Assembly (NCBI RefSeq): GCF_000969835.1
Contig: NZ_KQ033912.1
Span: 2,369,920-2,433,919 of the forward strand
DNA length: 64,000 nt
Source: Parabacteroides goldsteinii DSM 19448 = WAL 12034
GTDB lineage: Bacteria; Bacteroidota; Bacteroidia; Bacteroidales; Tannerellaceae
Direction of reading: 5' to 3'
The position numbers were made by a program, and so were the translations under genes. The stretch's first letter is position 1; each line of letters starts with the position of its first letter. Positions 24,941-35,618 of this stretch are shown here, piece by piece. The notes beneath the pieces are model-generated. The model was given only the letters and a program-made list of their open reading frames with translations, was not told the DNA's origin and did no database searches.

Positions 24941-27900
24941 ATGAATTTTATTAAGAAGTGTATGCCATGCGGTACGCATAAATCGTCATGGCTCCGGAAA
25001 AGTCTATTTATTATGAGGTGTATCTTATTGTTTTTATTATTGGGTACAATGCAAATCACGGCGAGTGTCACTTACTCGCAATCGGTAAAACTATCGTTGA
25101 ACGTGGAGAACATGACAGTGCAGGATGTCTTGTCGATGATAGAGCAGAAAAGTTCATTCTATTTTACTTACAACCTGAATCAGGTAAATGTAAACCGTAA
25201 AGTATCTGTTAATGTAAAGAATAAACTGGTGACGGATATTCTGGATGAAATATTCAAAAGTGAGAATATCAGGTATACGATCAGTGATAAGCATATTGTA
25301 TTATATAAAGCTGATAAATCTGAATTACCAGGTGTGAATCAGAAACTTAAAGCAATAACAGGTGTCGTGCTTGATAATAATAACGAACCTATTATCGGTG
25401 CAAACGTGTCCATTCCGGGAACAAGTACAGGAACAACTACGGATATGGACGGAAAGTTTACCTTGGAAGTGCCCGACAATGCAACAATTGAAATCTCTTA
25501 TATTGGTTATATAACCCAAAGTATATCTGTAAGCAAAAAAAATAATTTTTCGATTATTCTGAAAGAAGACACCCAGGCTCTGGAAGAGGTGGTCGTAGTT
25601 GGTTATACCTCTCAGAAGAAAGGACTATTGGCTGGATCTGTAGAGACAACCAAATTTACAGAATCGTTGGCACAGATCCCGACAAACAGTGCCGCACAGT
25701 CGTTGGTTGGTAAAATGTCTGGTGTGCATATCTCCGTTCCTGCCGGTAAGCCGGGAGAACAGGCAAGTGTAGGGGTACGTACTGGTACGACGTGGAATAC
25801 CTCACCGATGTTGTATGTAATTGACGGGGCAGTACGCGATGCGACTACGTTCAACAATTTAAGCCCCAATGAAATTGAGTCGGTAAGCATATTGAAGGAT
25901 GCCGCTTCGGCTGCTGTTTATGGAGCACGTTCAGATGCAGGGGTTGTTTTGGTTACGACACGTTCCGGAATTTCAGGGAAGATATCGGTTAACTATACAG
26001 CCAATTTCTCTGCCGATTTTGCTACGCAGGAGGTAAAGTTGAACAACCTTTACCAACAGGGGTTGACGGTAAACCAAGCCTATAAGAATTTCGGCTTGAC
26101 TGCTCCACAAGGAGAAGGCTGGAGCGATGAAGAGCTTGAATGGGCCAAAAACCTTCCCGGACAAGGTTTTAGTATGCTTGATGACACATGGCATACGCCT
26201 TACGTGATGAATCATGCATTAAGCGTCAGCGGCGGTTCGGAAAGAATTAAATTTTTCGGGGCTGCTAATTACTATACCCAGAACGGTTTCATGGAATCAA
26301 CAGAATATAATAAGTTGAACATGCGTTTGAATGTGACGGCTGACATAACCAAAGACTTACAGTTGTATGCTTCTATCGCCAATACGAATACTAAATATGG
26401 TTCTTCTCCGACGGAAGGTACAGATGCAACTTACACGAAAGCACGTGTATCATTTGAATACATGCCTTCACGTTCGCCTGACGGTAAGTGGATTGGAGAC
26501 GGATGGGCATACGGTAACCCGGCTGCGGCTGCTGAAGGTGCTTCCGGTTACAGAAGAAATACCACGATGAATCCGGAAGCTAATGTCAGCTTGACTTATA
26601 AATTACCATGGGTAAAAGGATTGAGTGCAAAAGTATCTTACATGGGAAGTTGGAAGACGCAACGTGGCAAAGACTACACCGCGTTGCAAAAGTTCTATTA
26701 TCCTAAGAAATCGGGTGCAAACAATCATATCATCGATGTAAACGATTTGAGTAATTATTATGTCAGTAATGAAGGCGCCGGTATCTCCGGCTGGGGTAAA
26801 TGGTGGGTTAACCAGCAGTTGAATTTCCAGATCAACTACGATAATCGCTGGGGAGACCATCATGTCAACGCAGCTGCCGTATACGAGGCTTCGAACAACG
26901 ATTATCACTATGTATGGGCAAAACGCGACCAGTTCCCGTTGTATCAGACCGACCAGTTCTGGGCAGCCGGTTCTTCTACAGACAAACAATTTTCCAATGG
27001 TGGTCCTGACACGGATGGCGGACGTGCTTCTTGGGTATTTATTGGCGGTTATGATTATGCTAATAAATATATCTTGAATTTCTCTGTACGTTATGACGGC
27101 TCTATGAATTTTGCACCTAGCGAACGTTGGGGGGTGTTCCCGGCTGTATCGGCTGCTTGGGTAGCGTCTGAAGAAAGATTTTTGAAAGATGTTGAATGGA
27201 TCGACTTCTTAAAGCTGCGCGGATCTGTCGCTTTAACTGGTAACGATGCTGTCGGTGGATGGCAATGGCAGACCAGTTACAAGAGTGGCGGTAACTACAT
27301 GTTTGGCGAAAACGCAGCTGTGAATAATGGTTTGCAGTATGGAAGTTTGGTGAATGAGTACCTGACTTGGGAAAAATCTACCGGTATCAACGTCGGTGTA
27401 GATTACCGCTTCCTGGATCATCTGCACGGTGCTGTTGAATATTGGCACAAGCATACGTTTGATATCCTTGGTAACCGTCAAAATTCACTACCGACCACTT
27501 TCTCCAAGACGATGCCGGCTGAGAACTATGGTGTGATTAATGGACAGGGATTCGACTTTAGCGTGGGTTGGGAAGACCGTTTTGGTAAAGTGAATTGGCA
27601 TGCTGACGTAAACCTCTCTTACGGATGGAACAAAGTAGAGGTACAGGATTATGCTGCCGGTTTGCTTGATTGGGAGATCCCTGTCGGTAAAGACCGTAGT
27701 TATATTACTGCCTACGAAGGACGTATTCTTCGTTCGCAAGCAGAGGTGGATGCGTTTAAAAAAGAGAATCCTAATTATGTTATGCCGACAGGTGGTGGTG
27801 TAGACCTTCGTCCCGGTTCGTTTGTCTACATTGACAAGAGCGGTCCTGACGGAAAGAAAGATGGCATCATCGACCGTTATGACAAGGAGATTCTTTATAA

Positions 27901-28381
27901 CAATAACAACCCGATTTATATGGGCTTGAACTTGGGCGCGACTTGGAAAGGGCTTTCTGTGGAAGCTACATTCACTGGCAAATTCCACAACTATAAGAAT
28001 TTTGGTTCACTAGCTGATTATCATGGTGGTCAGATGTGGAACAGGGAATGGGTTGAAAACTCCTGGACACCGGAGAATCCCAATGCAGAACTGCCTATGC
28101 TAGCTCCGCGCGATTATCGCTCATATGCTTGGACCGACGTTAATTATTATTGGAAAAAGGCGAATTATATCCGTCTTTCCAATTTGAATATTGGTTACAC
28201 CTTTGATTTCGCCCAACCATTGGGTAATGCAATTTCCAGTATCAAGGTGTTTGCAACAGGTACAAACCTGTTCTATATCTCCGGATTCAAACACTGGGAT
28301 CCGGAATTGAACCCGGGATGGAGCGGTGTTGGTTACCCTGTGATGAGAACTCTGGGTGGTGGTATAAGTGTTAATTTTTAA
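24941..28381 (+). CDS. SusC-like receptor with STN signalling domain (PUL A)
   Basis: Outer-membrane transducer/importer of 1146 residues. An N-terminal hydrophobic segment (about 22-45) is followed by a secretin/TonB short N-terminal (STN) domain at about 50-123 (VKLSLNVENMTVQDVLSMIE, FYFTYNLNQVN, YTISDKHIVLYK). Next come a carboxypeptidase-D-like domain at 139-212 (ITGVVLDNNNEPIIGANVSI, ISYIGYITQSISV), the linker ALEEVVVVGYTSQKK, the plug (LYVIDGAVRD, VSILKDAASAAVYGARSDAG) and the barrel ending GGGISVNF. STN shows that it signals to the FecR protein encoded just upstream. The plug has ARSDAG where RGANG is usual, a small divergence. The first Met is preferred; the internal Met at residue 25 would give a shorter signal peptide. 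Confidence 0.95.
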   Translation: MNFIKKCMPCGTHKSSWLRKSLFIMRCILLFLLLGTMQITASVTYSQSVKLSLNVENMTVQDVLSMIEQKSSFYFTYNLNQVNVNRKVSVNVKNKLVTDILDEIFKSENIRYTISDKHIVLYKADKSELPGVNQKLKAITGVVLDNNNEPIIGANVSIPGTSTGTTTDMDGKFTLEVPDNATIEISYIGYITQSISVSKKNNFSIILKEDTQALEEVVVVGYTSQKKGLLAGSVETTKFTESLAQIPTNSAAQSLVGKMSGVHISVPAGKPGEQASVGVRTGTTWNTSPMLYVIDGAVRDATTFNNLSPNEIESVSILKDAASAAVYGARSDAGVVLVTTRSGISGKISVNYTANFSADFATQEVKLNNLYQQGLTVNQAYKNFGLTAPQGEGWSDEELEWAKNLPGQGFSMLDDTWHTPYVMNHALSVSGGSERIKFFGAANYYTQNGFMESTEYNKLNMRLNVTADITKDLQLYASIANTNTKYGSSPTEGTDATYTKARVSFEYMPSRSPDGKWIGDGWAYGNPAAAAEGASGYRRNTTMNPEANVSLTYKLPWVKGLSAKVSYMGSWKTQRGKDYTALQKFYYPKKSGANNHIIDVNDLSNYYVSNEGAGISGWGKWWVNQQLNFQINYDNRWGDHHVNAAAVYEASNNDYHYVWAKRDQFPLYQTDQFWAAGSSTDKQFSNGGPDTDGGRASWVFIGGYDYANKYILNFSVRYDGSMNFAPSERWGVFPAVSAAWVASEERFLKDVEWIDFLKLRGSVALTGNDAVGGWQWQTSYKSGGNYMFGENAAVNNGLQYGSLVNEYLTWEKSTGINVGVDYRFLDHLHGAVEYWHKHTFDILGNRQNSLPTTFSKTMPAENYGVINGQGFDFSVGWEDRFGKVNWHADVNLSYGWNKVEVQDYAAGLLDWEIPVGKDRSYITAYEGRILRSQAEVDAFKKENPNYVMPTGGGVDLRPGSFVYIDKSGPDGKKDGIIDRYDKEILYNNNNPIYMGLNLGATWKGLSVEATFTGKFHNYKNFGSLADYHGGQMWNREWVENSWTPENPNAELPMLAPRDYRSYAWTDVNYYWKKANYIRLSNLNIGYTFDFAQPLGNAISSIKVFATGTNLFYISGFKHWDPELNPGWSGVGYPVMRTLGGGISVNF

Positions 28382-28392
28382 ACGTAAATTTT

Positions 28393-30255
28393 ATGAACAA
28401 CTTAAATATAATAAAGAAAAGTGGACGTAAATTCCTGACTTTGTCGGTATGCGTATTGGCGTTGTCTTCTTGCCAATTAGATTACGAGAACAAATCAGCA
28501 ATTAATCCGGATAATGTGTGGCAGAATGAAACAATGATCCAAGCATATCTGACCGATATCTATAGCGGTATGGTGCCGGGATGGTCTTCTACGTCTGATA
28601 CTGACACGGACCTTACAACGGATTCAAACGATAGCATGAGCGAGTGGTTGCGGGGGGTAAACATCTCTGCTTCCAGCCGTGGGGTCAACTTCGATTATGG
28701 AATTATTGACAAGATCAACTATTTGCTTGAACAGATGGAGACGGTGCCGGAAAGTGTCATGGCTCTCAAAGACAAAGATGCTGTGGTGGCACAAGCCAAG
28801 TTTTGGCGGGCTTACCGGTATTGGTCTTACGTAAAGGACTTGGGTGGTGTTCCCCTGATCCTCAAATCGCAGGATGTGAACGATCTGCCTTCGTTGATGG
28901 TGAAACGAAGTTCTACATCGGATTGTATGGCTCAGATTCTGAAAGACTTGGACGATGCCATTCAAGCACTTCCGGATCGTTGGTCAAGTGCTGACTATGG
29001 ACGTATTGACAAATGTGCTGCCATGGCTTTCAAAGGACGCGTACAAATGTGGTATGCTAGTAAGTTATTCAATCGCTCCAACGACAAGGGGCGTTGGGAA
29101 ACTGCCTATCAAACTAATAAGGCAGCTCTTGAATATGCTGAAAAGAATGGTTATAAGTTGATGGATAAATTTAGTGATATTTGGCTGACGAAGGGAAAGT
29201 CCAATACGGAAGCCTTGATCTTTAGACATTACAAATATCCAGATACGTATTACGATATGAATCAGTATCTACCTGAAGATATTACCCATGGATGGGCATG
29301 CCGCCAAGTACCGCAGACTCCCCAGCTTCTCGCTTTCCCGCTGAAGGATGGTTCTTCTATGGCTATCTACGAAAACGAAGAGTATAAGAGCCAGAAGCTG
29401 GATGTAAACCGCCTTTCCACAGATGCTGCCTACAATGCAGATATTCTCGACAAGTTGGTGAACGAAATGGATCCGCGTTTCTATGACTCTTATTCGGTTC
29501 CGGGTTGTGATTTCCCGTCGTTGGAAATTCCTGCCGGACAGTATTTCTGGACTTCGTATGTGAAGGTAACCCCGTTCTATAAAGCGATGTCCAACATACA
29601 GCTCGAACGTAATGCCGGAACTACCCATTATGGCTCATTCTTCCCGTTAAAAGCCATTACTCCGGGATTGAATAATGCAGATTCATATAAAGGTGAAAAT
29701 AATGCTATCTGTTTACGCTTGGGTGAAGTTTACCTGAACCTTGCCGAATGTGCTGCCGAAGCAGGTCATATAAATGAAGCGTTGGGTTATGTAGCTGCAA
29801 TCCGTAAACGTGCAGGTATCGATAAAGGTGCGGGCGCTATCGGGTATGGGCTGGATGTGTATAATACGCTCGAAGGGGTTCGTCGTTTGTTATACAACGA
29901 ACGTGCAGCTGAGTTGTCTCAAGAAAACTTCCGTTATGGCGACCTCCGCCGTTGGATGAATTTCGACAACATCAATGCCCAGAAACATTACAACAACCTG
30001 TATGTGGTATTTAACGGGGATGAGGAAGAAGCTGGAAAATTCGACTGGACACGTACGTTGGAAGACGCTGAAACGCAGAAATTTTTCCATATTGATTTCG
30101 TGCCTAATGTGAAGCAAGTTGAAGTTTCCACGTTTAATATCTCCACCAAGCATTGGTTCGGTGCCATTGGGGATAAGACTATGGGAGCAAACTTCGACAA
30201 TGATATGTCACAACAAAACAATGAATGGGGTGGCTCATTTGATCCATTGAAGTAA
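28393..30255 (+). CDS. SusD/RagB-like lipoprotein (PUL A)
   Basis: Surface glycan-binding partner of the PUL A receptor, 620 residues, starting 11 bp after the SusC stop. Lipobox ALSSC (Cys27). SusD features: INPDNVWQNETMIQAYLTDI, AKFWRAYRYWSYVKDLGGVP, MAFKGRVQMWYASKLFN, LRLGEVYLNLAECAAEAGH and RAAELSQENFRYGDLRRWM. The C-terminal extension beyond the RRWM block (about 70 residues) is longer than in the PUL B SusD. A good intrinsic terminator begins 25 bp after the stop, so the enzyme genes beyond may be transcribed at a lower level by read-through. Confidence 0.94.
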   Translation: MNNLNIIKKSGRKFLTLSVCVLALSSCQLDYENKSAINPDNVWQNETMIQAYLTDIYSGMVPGWSSTSDTDTDLTTDSNDSMSEWLRGVNISASSRGVNFDYGIIDKINYLLEQMETVPESVMALKDKDAVVAQAKFWRAYRYWSYVKDLGGVPLILKSQDVNDLPSLMVKRSSTSDCMAQILKDLDDAIQALPDRWSSADYGRIDKCAAMAFKGRVQMWYASKLFNRSNDKGRWETAYQTNKAALEYAEKNGYKLMDKFSDIWLTKGKSNTEALIFRHYKYPDTYYDMNQYLPEDITHGWACRQVPQTPQLLAFPLKDGSSMAIYENEEYKSQKLDVNRLSTDAAYNADILDKLVNEMDPRFYDSYSVPGCDFPSLEIPAGQYFWTSYVKVTPFYKAMSNIQLERNAGTTHYGSFFPLKAITPGLNNADSYKGENNAICLRLGEVYLNLAECAAEAGHINEALGYVAAIRKRAGIDKGAGAIGYGLDVYNTLEGVRRLLYNERAAELSQENFRYGDLRRWMNFDNINAQKHYNNLYVVFNGDEEEAGKFDWTRTLEDAETQKFFHIDFVPNVKQVEVSTFNISTKHWFGAIGDKTMGANFDNDMSQQNNEWGGSFDPLK

Positions 30256-30280
30256 TACTAAAAACTCATTATTTTTATAG

Positions 30281-30326
30281 CGGAGTAGAAGATATTTGTC
30301 TTAATGATCTTTTACTCCGTTTTTTT
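30281..30326 (+). terminator. Intrinsic terminator between SusD and the enzyme genes of PUL A
   Basis: CGGAGTAGAAGAT (30281-30293) pairs with ATCTTTTACTCCG (30307-30319), one mismatch, followed by seven T. It sits only 18 bp before the next start codon and probably sets polarity within the PUL. Confidence 0.8.
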
Positions 30327-30344
30327 GAACCTTTCAAATCTTAT

Positions 30345-32540
30345 ATGAGACAAATGAAAAATTGTTTATTAAAATGGGTGTGGGTAGTTATATCTTCACT
30401 ATTCTTTTCGTGCAATCAGGTAGAGATGAATATTTGCTTTGAAACGGATTATGTAGTATTAAAGATAGATTCTACTGGATTCTTAACAAGTATCTACAGT
30501 AAAGTCGATAATATAGAATATTTATCTGATAAGAAAAGTTCTCCATTATTGGCTCTTTATGCCGGTAATGATCAGGTAATTTTGCCTGTTTCGGCTTGGC
30601 AAATCGACGAAAAGGTGATGTTAACGTATACCAATGGAGCTGAAGCTGTTATAGAAATAGGAGAAAAAGAAGAGTACTTGACGTTTAAACTTATATCACT
30701 TACTAATCGTGGTAAAGCGGATCATGTAGTATGGGGACCTTATTATACTACGATACGTGAATATATTGGAGATTTGTTGGGAGTAGTCAGTAATGAACGT
30801 TGTACGATTGGTATGGTCGCCTGTAATGACAATACGAATACCGGCCTTCCTACAGATGGAGATATGCACCAAATGTATTACAGAGTACATACACCAGATC
30901 CGATCAAATATCCTTTGCCGGATTCGTTATATGAGGGGCAGCGATTGCGTATAGGTGGAGATGGCATTAGCGATGTTGCTTTTACGAATCGGAAAGAAGG
31001 TCATTTCTTTTTCAATAAAGGGAATGGGGCTGAGTATATACCGGAATATGGTTCTTACATTGTAATGAGTTCGCGTGATCGCCGTGCTACCCGTGATATA
31101 TTTTTTACACTTATACCCGGTTTTGAAAATGTGAATGTACCTAAGCATCATCGGGTAGAGGCTGTAGATGAGGATGTTTTAGGATCATCGGTTGCATTTT
31201 TTGTTTGTCCTAAAGAGCATACGTTAAAACTTTATGAGAAGGTCGTTTTGGAGGAAGGACTGCCTTATATTACCCAGCAAGGGAAATGGGTTCGTGATCC
31301 GAAAGCTGCTTGTGCCGATTTAGCATGGTGGGGACGGCATGATAGTTTGATCTCTTATGCAACTCAGTTGGGAGTACGTGCTGTACAGGATGAAGGTTTG
31401 GGAGAGTATTATGTCAACCCGGCAAATCGATGGGCGGATAAGATGATTTCGTATGGTGGAAAACAAATTTCTATCGCTGAGTTTACAAAAATGACGAACG
31501 AAGCTGGAATCGCTTATGGGTTACATACGTTGTGTGAGTTTTTGCAACCACATTGCAGTGATGTCAGTCCCATTCCTAATGATAGCTTATGCATGGTGTT
31601 GAAGACAACGATCACTCACGATTTGAATGCTACCCAGACGGATATTTGTGTGGCTGATACCAGTTGGTTAAATGAATGGGGCACTTGGCATTGCAATAAA
31701 CTCAATGTTTTGAAATTAGGAAAAGAACTACTTACTTACGAAGGAGTTACAATAACCCGACCTTATACATTGAAAGGTGTGAAGCGTGGTGCTTACAATA
31801 CGGTGGCTCAAACACATAAAGCGGGTGAGGTGGTAGCAAAATTACAGATGAACTGTTATAATGGATTTGTTCCGGATATGAATCTGCAAGACGATTATGC
31901 TGATTATTATGCCCGGTTATTGGTTGACGGTGGCATGGATTATGTTGATTTTGATGGACAGGAAAGTTTCATGTATCAAGGACATGGCTATTATTCAATG
32001 AAACGATTCTATCGGAATTTGTTTGAGAAGTTTCATACGTATGGAGGAAATGAACTTCGTGTGATGGGATCTGGTATCATGTATGGTAATTGGCTATATA
32101 TGGGGAATGGAAATATTGGTGGAGGAAACAATATGTTTAACCCTGTAACCAATTCTTTCGGAATTCAGGGGAAAGATGAAAGGAACGGTAATGTTAATAA
32201 TTTCATTTGTCCCACTTTCGGTATCCAAAATTTCCAATCGGAATGGGATGAACAAGTGATAGAGAATCTACAATCAAAAGCTGTTGCATGGAATGCTACT
32301 TATATGCTTGGTTTAAGTGAAAATGCTGTTGAAAAATGTTTGGATAAAGAGCGTGTGTTTAAAGCTTTTCGTGTGTGGGAAGATGCCCGACGTGCAGACA
32401 TTTTTTCTAAAGAATTGAAAGAAGAAATGAAAGCTCAAGAGAACCGGTACCATTTGGAACGTATCAATGATCATATATGGACGCTATATACAGTGGATAT
32501 CTCCGGTGAGCATGTCAATCCGAGAACTCTTATAAATTAG
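30345..32540 (+). CDS. Large lipoprotein, putative glycoside hydrolase of unassigned family (paralogue of 35619-38090)
   Basis: Lipoprotein of 731 residues (lipobox LFFSC, Cys23). An N-terminal beta-rich part (LKIDSTGFLTSIYSKVDN, SPLLALYAGNDQ, VVWGPYYTTIREYIGDLLGV) precedes a central region like a TIM barrel (YGLHTLCEFLQPHC, SDVSPIPNDSL, MDYVDFDGQESFMYQGHGYY). The same blocks recur in the protein at 35619-38090, so the two are paralogues. Here the C-terminal beta domain of about 90 residues is missing. The conserved acidic YVDFDG and the preceding H-T-L block are candidates for the active site. I cannot assign it to a CAZy family. The gene looks more AT-rich than the SusC gene upstream, which may reflect separate acquisition. 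It probably cleaves the glycan imported by this PUL. Confidence 0.7.
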   Translation: MRQMKNCLLKWVWVVISSLFFSCNQVEMNICFETDYVVLKIDSTGFLTSIYSKVDNIEYLSDKKSSPLLALYAGNDQVILPVSAWQIDEKVMLTYTNGAEAVIEIGEKEEYLTFKLISLTNRGKADHVVWGPYYTTIREYIGDLLGVVSNERCTIGMVACNDNTNTGLPTDGDMHQMYYRVHTPDPIKYPLPDSLYEGQRLRIGGDGISDVAFTNRKEGHFFFNKGNGAEYIPEYGSYIVMSSRDRRATRDIFFTLIPGFENVNVPKHHRVEAVDEDVLGSSVAFFVCPKEHTLKLYEKVVLEEGLPYITQQGKWVRDPKAACADLAWWGRHDSLISYATQLGVRAVQDEGLGEYYVNPANRWADKMISYGGKQISIAEFTKMTNEAGIAYGLHTLCEFLQPHCSDVSPIPNDSLCMVLKTTITHDLNATQTDICVADTSWLNEWGTWHCNKLNVLKLGKELLTYEGVTITRPYTLKGVKRGAYNTVAQTHKAGEVVAKLQMNCYNGFVPDMNLQDDYADYYARLLVDGGMDYVDFDGQESFMYQGHGYYSMKRFYRNLFEKFHTYGGNELRVMGSGIMYGNWLYMGNGNIGGGNNMFNPVTNSFGIQGKDERNGNVNNFICPTFGIQNFQSEWDEQVIENLQSKAVAWNATYMLGLSENAVEKCLDKERVFKAFRVWEDARRADIFSKELKEEMKAQENRYHLERINDHIWTLYTVDISGEHVNPRTLIN

Positions 32541-32545
32541 ACAAT

Positions 32546-35443
32546 ATGTTAAAACATAAATTATTACGCGCATGTGTGTTGCTGTGTTTGGCTCTGAATA
32601 TCCAACAAGGAAAAGCACAAGAGACAAACGAATTGGAATATGGAGAGGCGATCCAAGGGGTGAATCAAGATCCGAAGCAAAAAAGCATCGGTAGTAAGCC
32701 TTATGAAATGGAAGGGCGTAGGGAAGCCAGAGAACCACTGTTTACTTTTGATGATTGTACGCAGTGGCAGGTTCGGGCAAATCAATCCGAAGTTGCATTA
32801 TATCGAACTAAAGAACAACGGGTAATAGGCGATTACAGCGGAAAAGTCGTTTACAAAACCAAACAGGCAAAAGCCGGATTTCGTGTAGAGCTTGTTGAAC
32901 CTTATAAATTCGATAAAGAGTGGGATTGCATTAACTTTTGGAATTATGGAAACCATTGGTTATGGGAGAACAGTGGAGAAGCCATGACCCATTATGCCGT
33001 TATCCAGGATGCCAAAGGCCGGGAGATAACAATTCCGTTCATGCAAGAATGGTTATGGCGGAATATGAATTATAAGTATTGGTTTTTGAACCATATCAAA
33101 TTAAATGATAGTATTGCCCGACCGATTACATTCATCGGATTGGAATTTAAAGGAAATGGTACAAAGCCGGATGTGGAGAACAATATTTTCTTGGGTCCTA
33201 TCTATGGATATCAAGAAGTTTTGAAGCCAATGAAGTTTAAACCGTTCCCGGAGAAATTGCCTTTTCCGCTTCGTGAAGAGACGATCTTGCCGACGAATAA
33301 GACGACCGGATTTAGCAATCGTGTGGAGCAACAAGGCGAGAAATTCCTTTTCTCATACGAAGGGAAAGATGCTAAGCTGACGTATCAAGTAGATCCGGCT
33401 TATCCGATAGGCGGCGTGACACTCTTGTGTGACGGACAAGAGAAAAAGGTGAATGCCAACGCTAAGATCCTTTTTGAAAAACGGACAGAAGCAGAGTGGA
33501 AAGTTATGGATAAGAGAGTAGAAAACGATACTTTGTTCATTCGTTATAAAGCAGTAGGAAAAGGTTTGAACCAACGCTTTGACTGTTCCTATACGATCAG
33601 GCAGAAGTCTTTGATTTGGACGATTGAAGAAAAAGCAGCGGATGGGAAAGTGGAAGAGATCTGTTTAGGCACAACAGATAACGTGTCGGATGGTAAATTG
33701 GTGGGTGTTCCTTTCTTGGTGTATAACCCTTTTGCCAATGATTCCTATACGGCTGATGCTCCCAGTATACTGTATGCCGACAATCTGTTCTATTTGACGA
33801 TGTTTGATTGGTATTATACCAATGCTTCCATGTATTATGGTGGAGAACAGGGTATCAAAGAGGGTAAAGCGACCTATAATGGAGGTGTCAGATATTATCC
33901 GTTGAACAATAAAAAGCGCAACCCGTTGCGCGAACGTCTTTTCATTAATGTATCACCGGATGTACACGAAGTATTCCCGACGATTGATAATCCGGCTTCT
34001 CCGATGCGTTCTAACCAGGTAGATCGTTTGTGGGCGATCAACGGGGGAAGTGATCTTCCTAAATTAGGAAAGTTCGTGACTGATTTACGGTCTAAAGGTG
34101 TAGAAAATGTTAGTATTCGCTATCACGAAGATTTTTGGCGTGCTGGTGGAGAGAGCTATACATTTCGAACAATACCTAACCCTGATCTGGGTACGGAACG
34201 TTTGAAAGAATATGTCCGTTTTGTACAAGGTCAAGATTGGAGGATTGGTTTTTACTCAAATTACATGGATTTTGCCCCTGTAAATGCTCTGTGGAATGAA
34301 GATTGGGTACGTATCAGCCACAAGGATTATGGTTGGGGACCTGCTTGGTGTAGATGTTATGCCAATAAAGTAACGATCGGTTGGGAACAACAGGCCCTTT
34401 TGGCACCGCAAATACATAAGACATTTGGCACCAACTTTTCTTATTGCGATGTGGAGACTTGTATTTCTCCTATGGACCGGGTGGATTACGATTATCGTAC
34501 TCCTGGAGCAGGAAAATTTCGTACTGTATTTGAATATATTGGTATGACTTTGATGAACGAACGCCGCGCATATCAAGGTCCAGTTTATTCGGAAGGTGGC
34601 ACACATTGGTTCTATGCAGGATTGTTAGATGGGAATTATTCACATATGAATCATAGTTTGCCTATATTTCCTGATTTTCAACTGTTGAAGATTAATCCAT
34701 TGGAAATGGATGGAATGTCTAATGTCTCTAACGAGGCCTATGTCGCTTATGCTTACGCTTTCGGTAATATCGGTATTTTGTCTGATGGTTTTGATGCAGT
34801 TCGTAGATATGCTTTCTTGCAACCATTCCAAAATAGCTATTCGATGATTCCGGTGAAAAGTATCCGGTATTTTGATGGAAAATCTTATGTGTCATCTTCA
34901 GATGCAATCAAAAAAGATCTGTTAAAATCTCCTTGTATCCAGGTTGAATATAATAGTGGTTTGAAGATTTATGCCAACTTTTCCGATCAACCGTGGTTGG
35001 TTAAAGAAGATAACCATGATTATTCATTACCTAAATATGGAACTTTGGCTGTTTTGCCTGGAAGCCGTTTGTTTTCTGTTTCTTCTACAAACCCTGGCTC
35101 ATCAACAGGTAAATTACTTGATAAAGTTTATTCTGATCATTTATTCTATATTGATACGTATGGGGAAGTAGAAAAGGGAGAATTTGGAGGTAAGGGTTCT
35201 TATATGTTGAAGAAAGAAAAATTTGGATGGGAAATCATCCCTCTGAAGGATTTAGAGGAGGTTGATTTCAATTTGTCTTTAATTGGATTTTCGGAGTTAG
35301 GCGTAGATATAGAAGCTATAGATAAGAATGGAAATATCATAACAGTGATAAACCAAGTCCCTTTAGCTGATCAAGTTCATTTTGAACATAAACCTCAATA
35401 TTACAAATATAAGATTTGCCCAGTTTCATCCATATCCAAATAA
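32546..35443 (+). CDS. Large exported putative glycoside hydrolase, unassigned family
   Basis: Exported protein of 965 residues with a signal peptide ending GKAQ. Apparent layout: beta-sandwich N-terminal domain (FTFDDCTQWQVRANQSEVAL, then INFWNYGNHWLWENSGE), a second beta domain with super-sandwich character (residues about 250-480), then a TIM-barrel-like region. That region contains VDRLWAINGGSDLPKLGKFV, VSIRYHEDFWRAGGESYTF, WRIGFYSNYMDFAPVN, FSYCDVETCISPMDRVDYDY and GPVYSEGGTHWFYAGLLDGN. The order of a beta super-sandwich before a barrel recalls the GH101/GH129 type of endo- and exo-N-acetylgalactosaminidases, but the resemblance is weak. DVET and SEGG carry candidate acidic catalytic residues. 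It starts 5 bp after the previous gene. Substrate unknown. Confidence 0.6.
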   Translation: MLKHKLLRACVLLCLALNIQQGKAQETNELEYGEAIQGVNQDPKQKSIGSKPYEMEGRREAREPLFTFDDCTQWQVRANQSEVALYRTKEQRVIGDYSGKVVYKTKQAKAGFRVELVEPYKFDKEWDCINFWNYGNHWLWENSGEAMTHYAVIQDAKGREITIPFMQEWLWRNMNYKYWFLNHIKLNDSIARPITFIGLEFKGNGTKPDVENNIFLGPIYGYQEVLKPMKFKPFPEKLPFPLREETILPTNKTTGFSNRVEQQGEKFLFSYEGKDAKLTYQVDPAYPIGGVTLLCDGQEKKVNANAKILFEKRTEAEWKVMDKRVENDTLFIRYKAVGKGLNQRFDCSYTIRQKSLIWTIEEKAADGKVEEICLGTTDNVSDGKLVGVPFLVYNPFANDSYTADAPSILYADNLFYLTMFDWYYTNASMYYGGEQGIKEGKATYNGGVRYYPLNNKKRNPLRERLFINVSPDVHEVFPTIDNPASPMRSNQVDRLWAINGGSDLPKLGKFVTDLRSKGVENVSIRYHEDFWRAGGESYTFRTIPNPDLGTERLKEYVRFVQGQDWRIGFYSNYMDFAPVNALWNEDWVRISHKDYGWGPAWCRCYANKVTIGWEQQALLAPQIHKTFGTNFSYCDVETCISPMDRVDYDYRTPGAGKFRTVFEYIGMTLMNERRAYQGPVYSEGGTHWFYAGLLDGNYSHMNHSLPIFPDFQLLKINPLEMDGMSNVSNEAYVAYAYAFGNIGILSDGFDAVRRYAFLQPFQNSYSMIPVKSIRYFDGKSYVSSSDAIKKDLLKSPCIQVEYNSGLKIYANFSDQPWLVKEDNHDYSLPKYGTLAVLPGSRLFSVSSTNPGSSTGKLLDKVYSDHLFYIDTYGEVEKGEFGGKGSYMLKKEKFGWEIIPLKDLEEVDFNLSLIGFSELGVDIEAIDKNGNIITVINQVPLADQVHFEHKPQYYKYKICPVSSISK

Positions 35444-35618
35444 TAACAAGTATGTTCGGTATTATGTCTCTTTTAAGGATTAATAGCCGGACACCAGTAA
35501 ACAGTAATAATCCATTGAATAGGCAATTATTTGCTATGTTTAATGTGAATGGTTGTCTTTATTTTTGTGTAGTAAATATATGTAAATTAAGAAATCTGAT
35601 AATCTAATTTGTGGCCTT

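Noticed and set aside
35416..35607. Plus-strand frame of 63 codons between two PUL A enzyme genes
   Set aside because: Overlaps the end of the upstream gene in another frame and has no start context or recognisable features; the gap is better read as non-coding.
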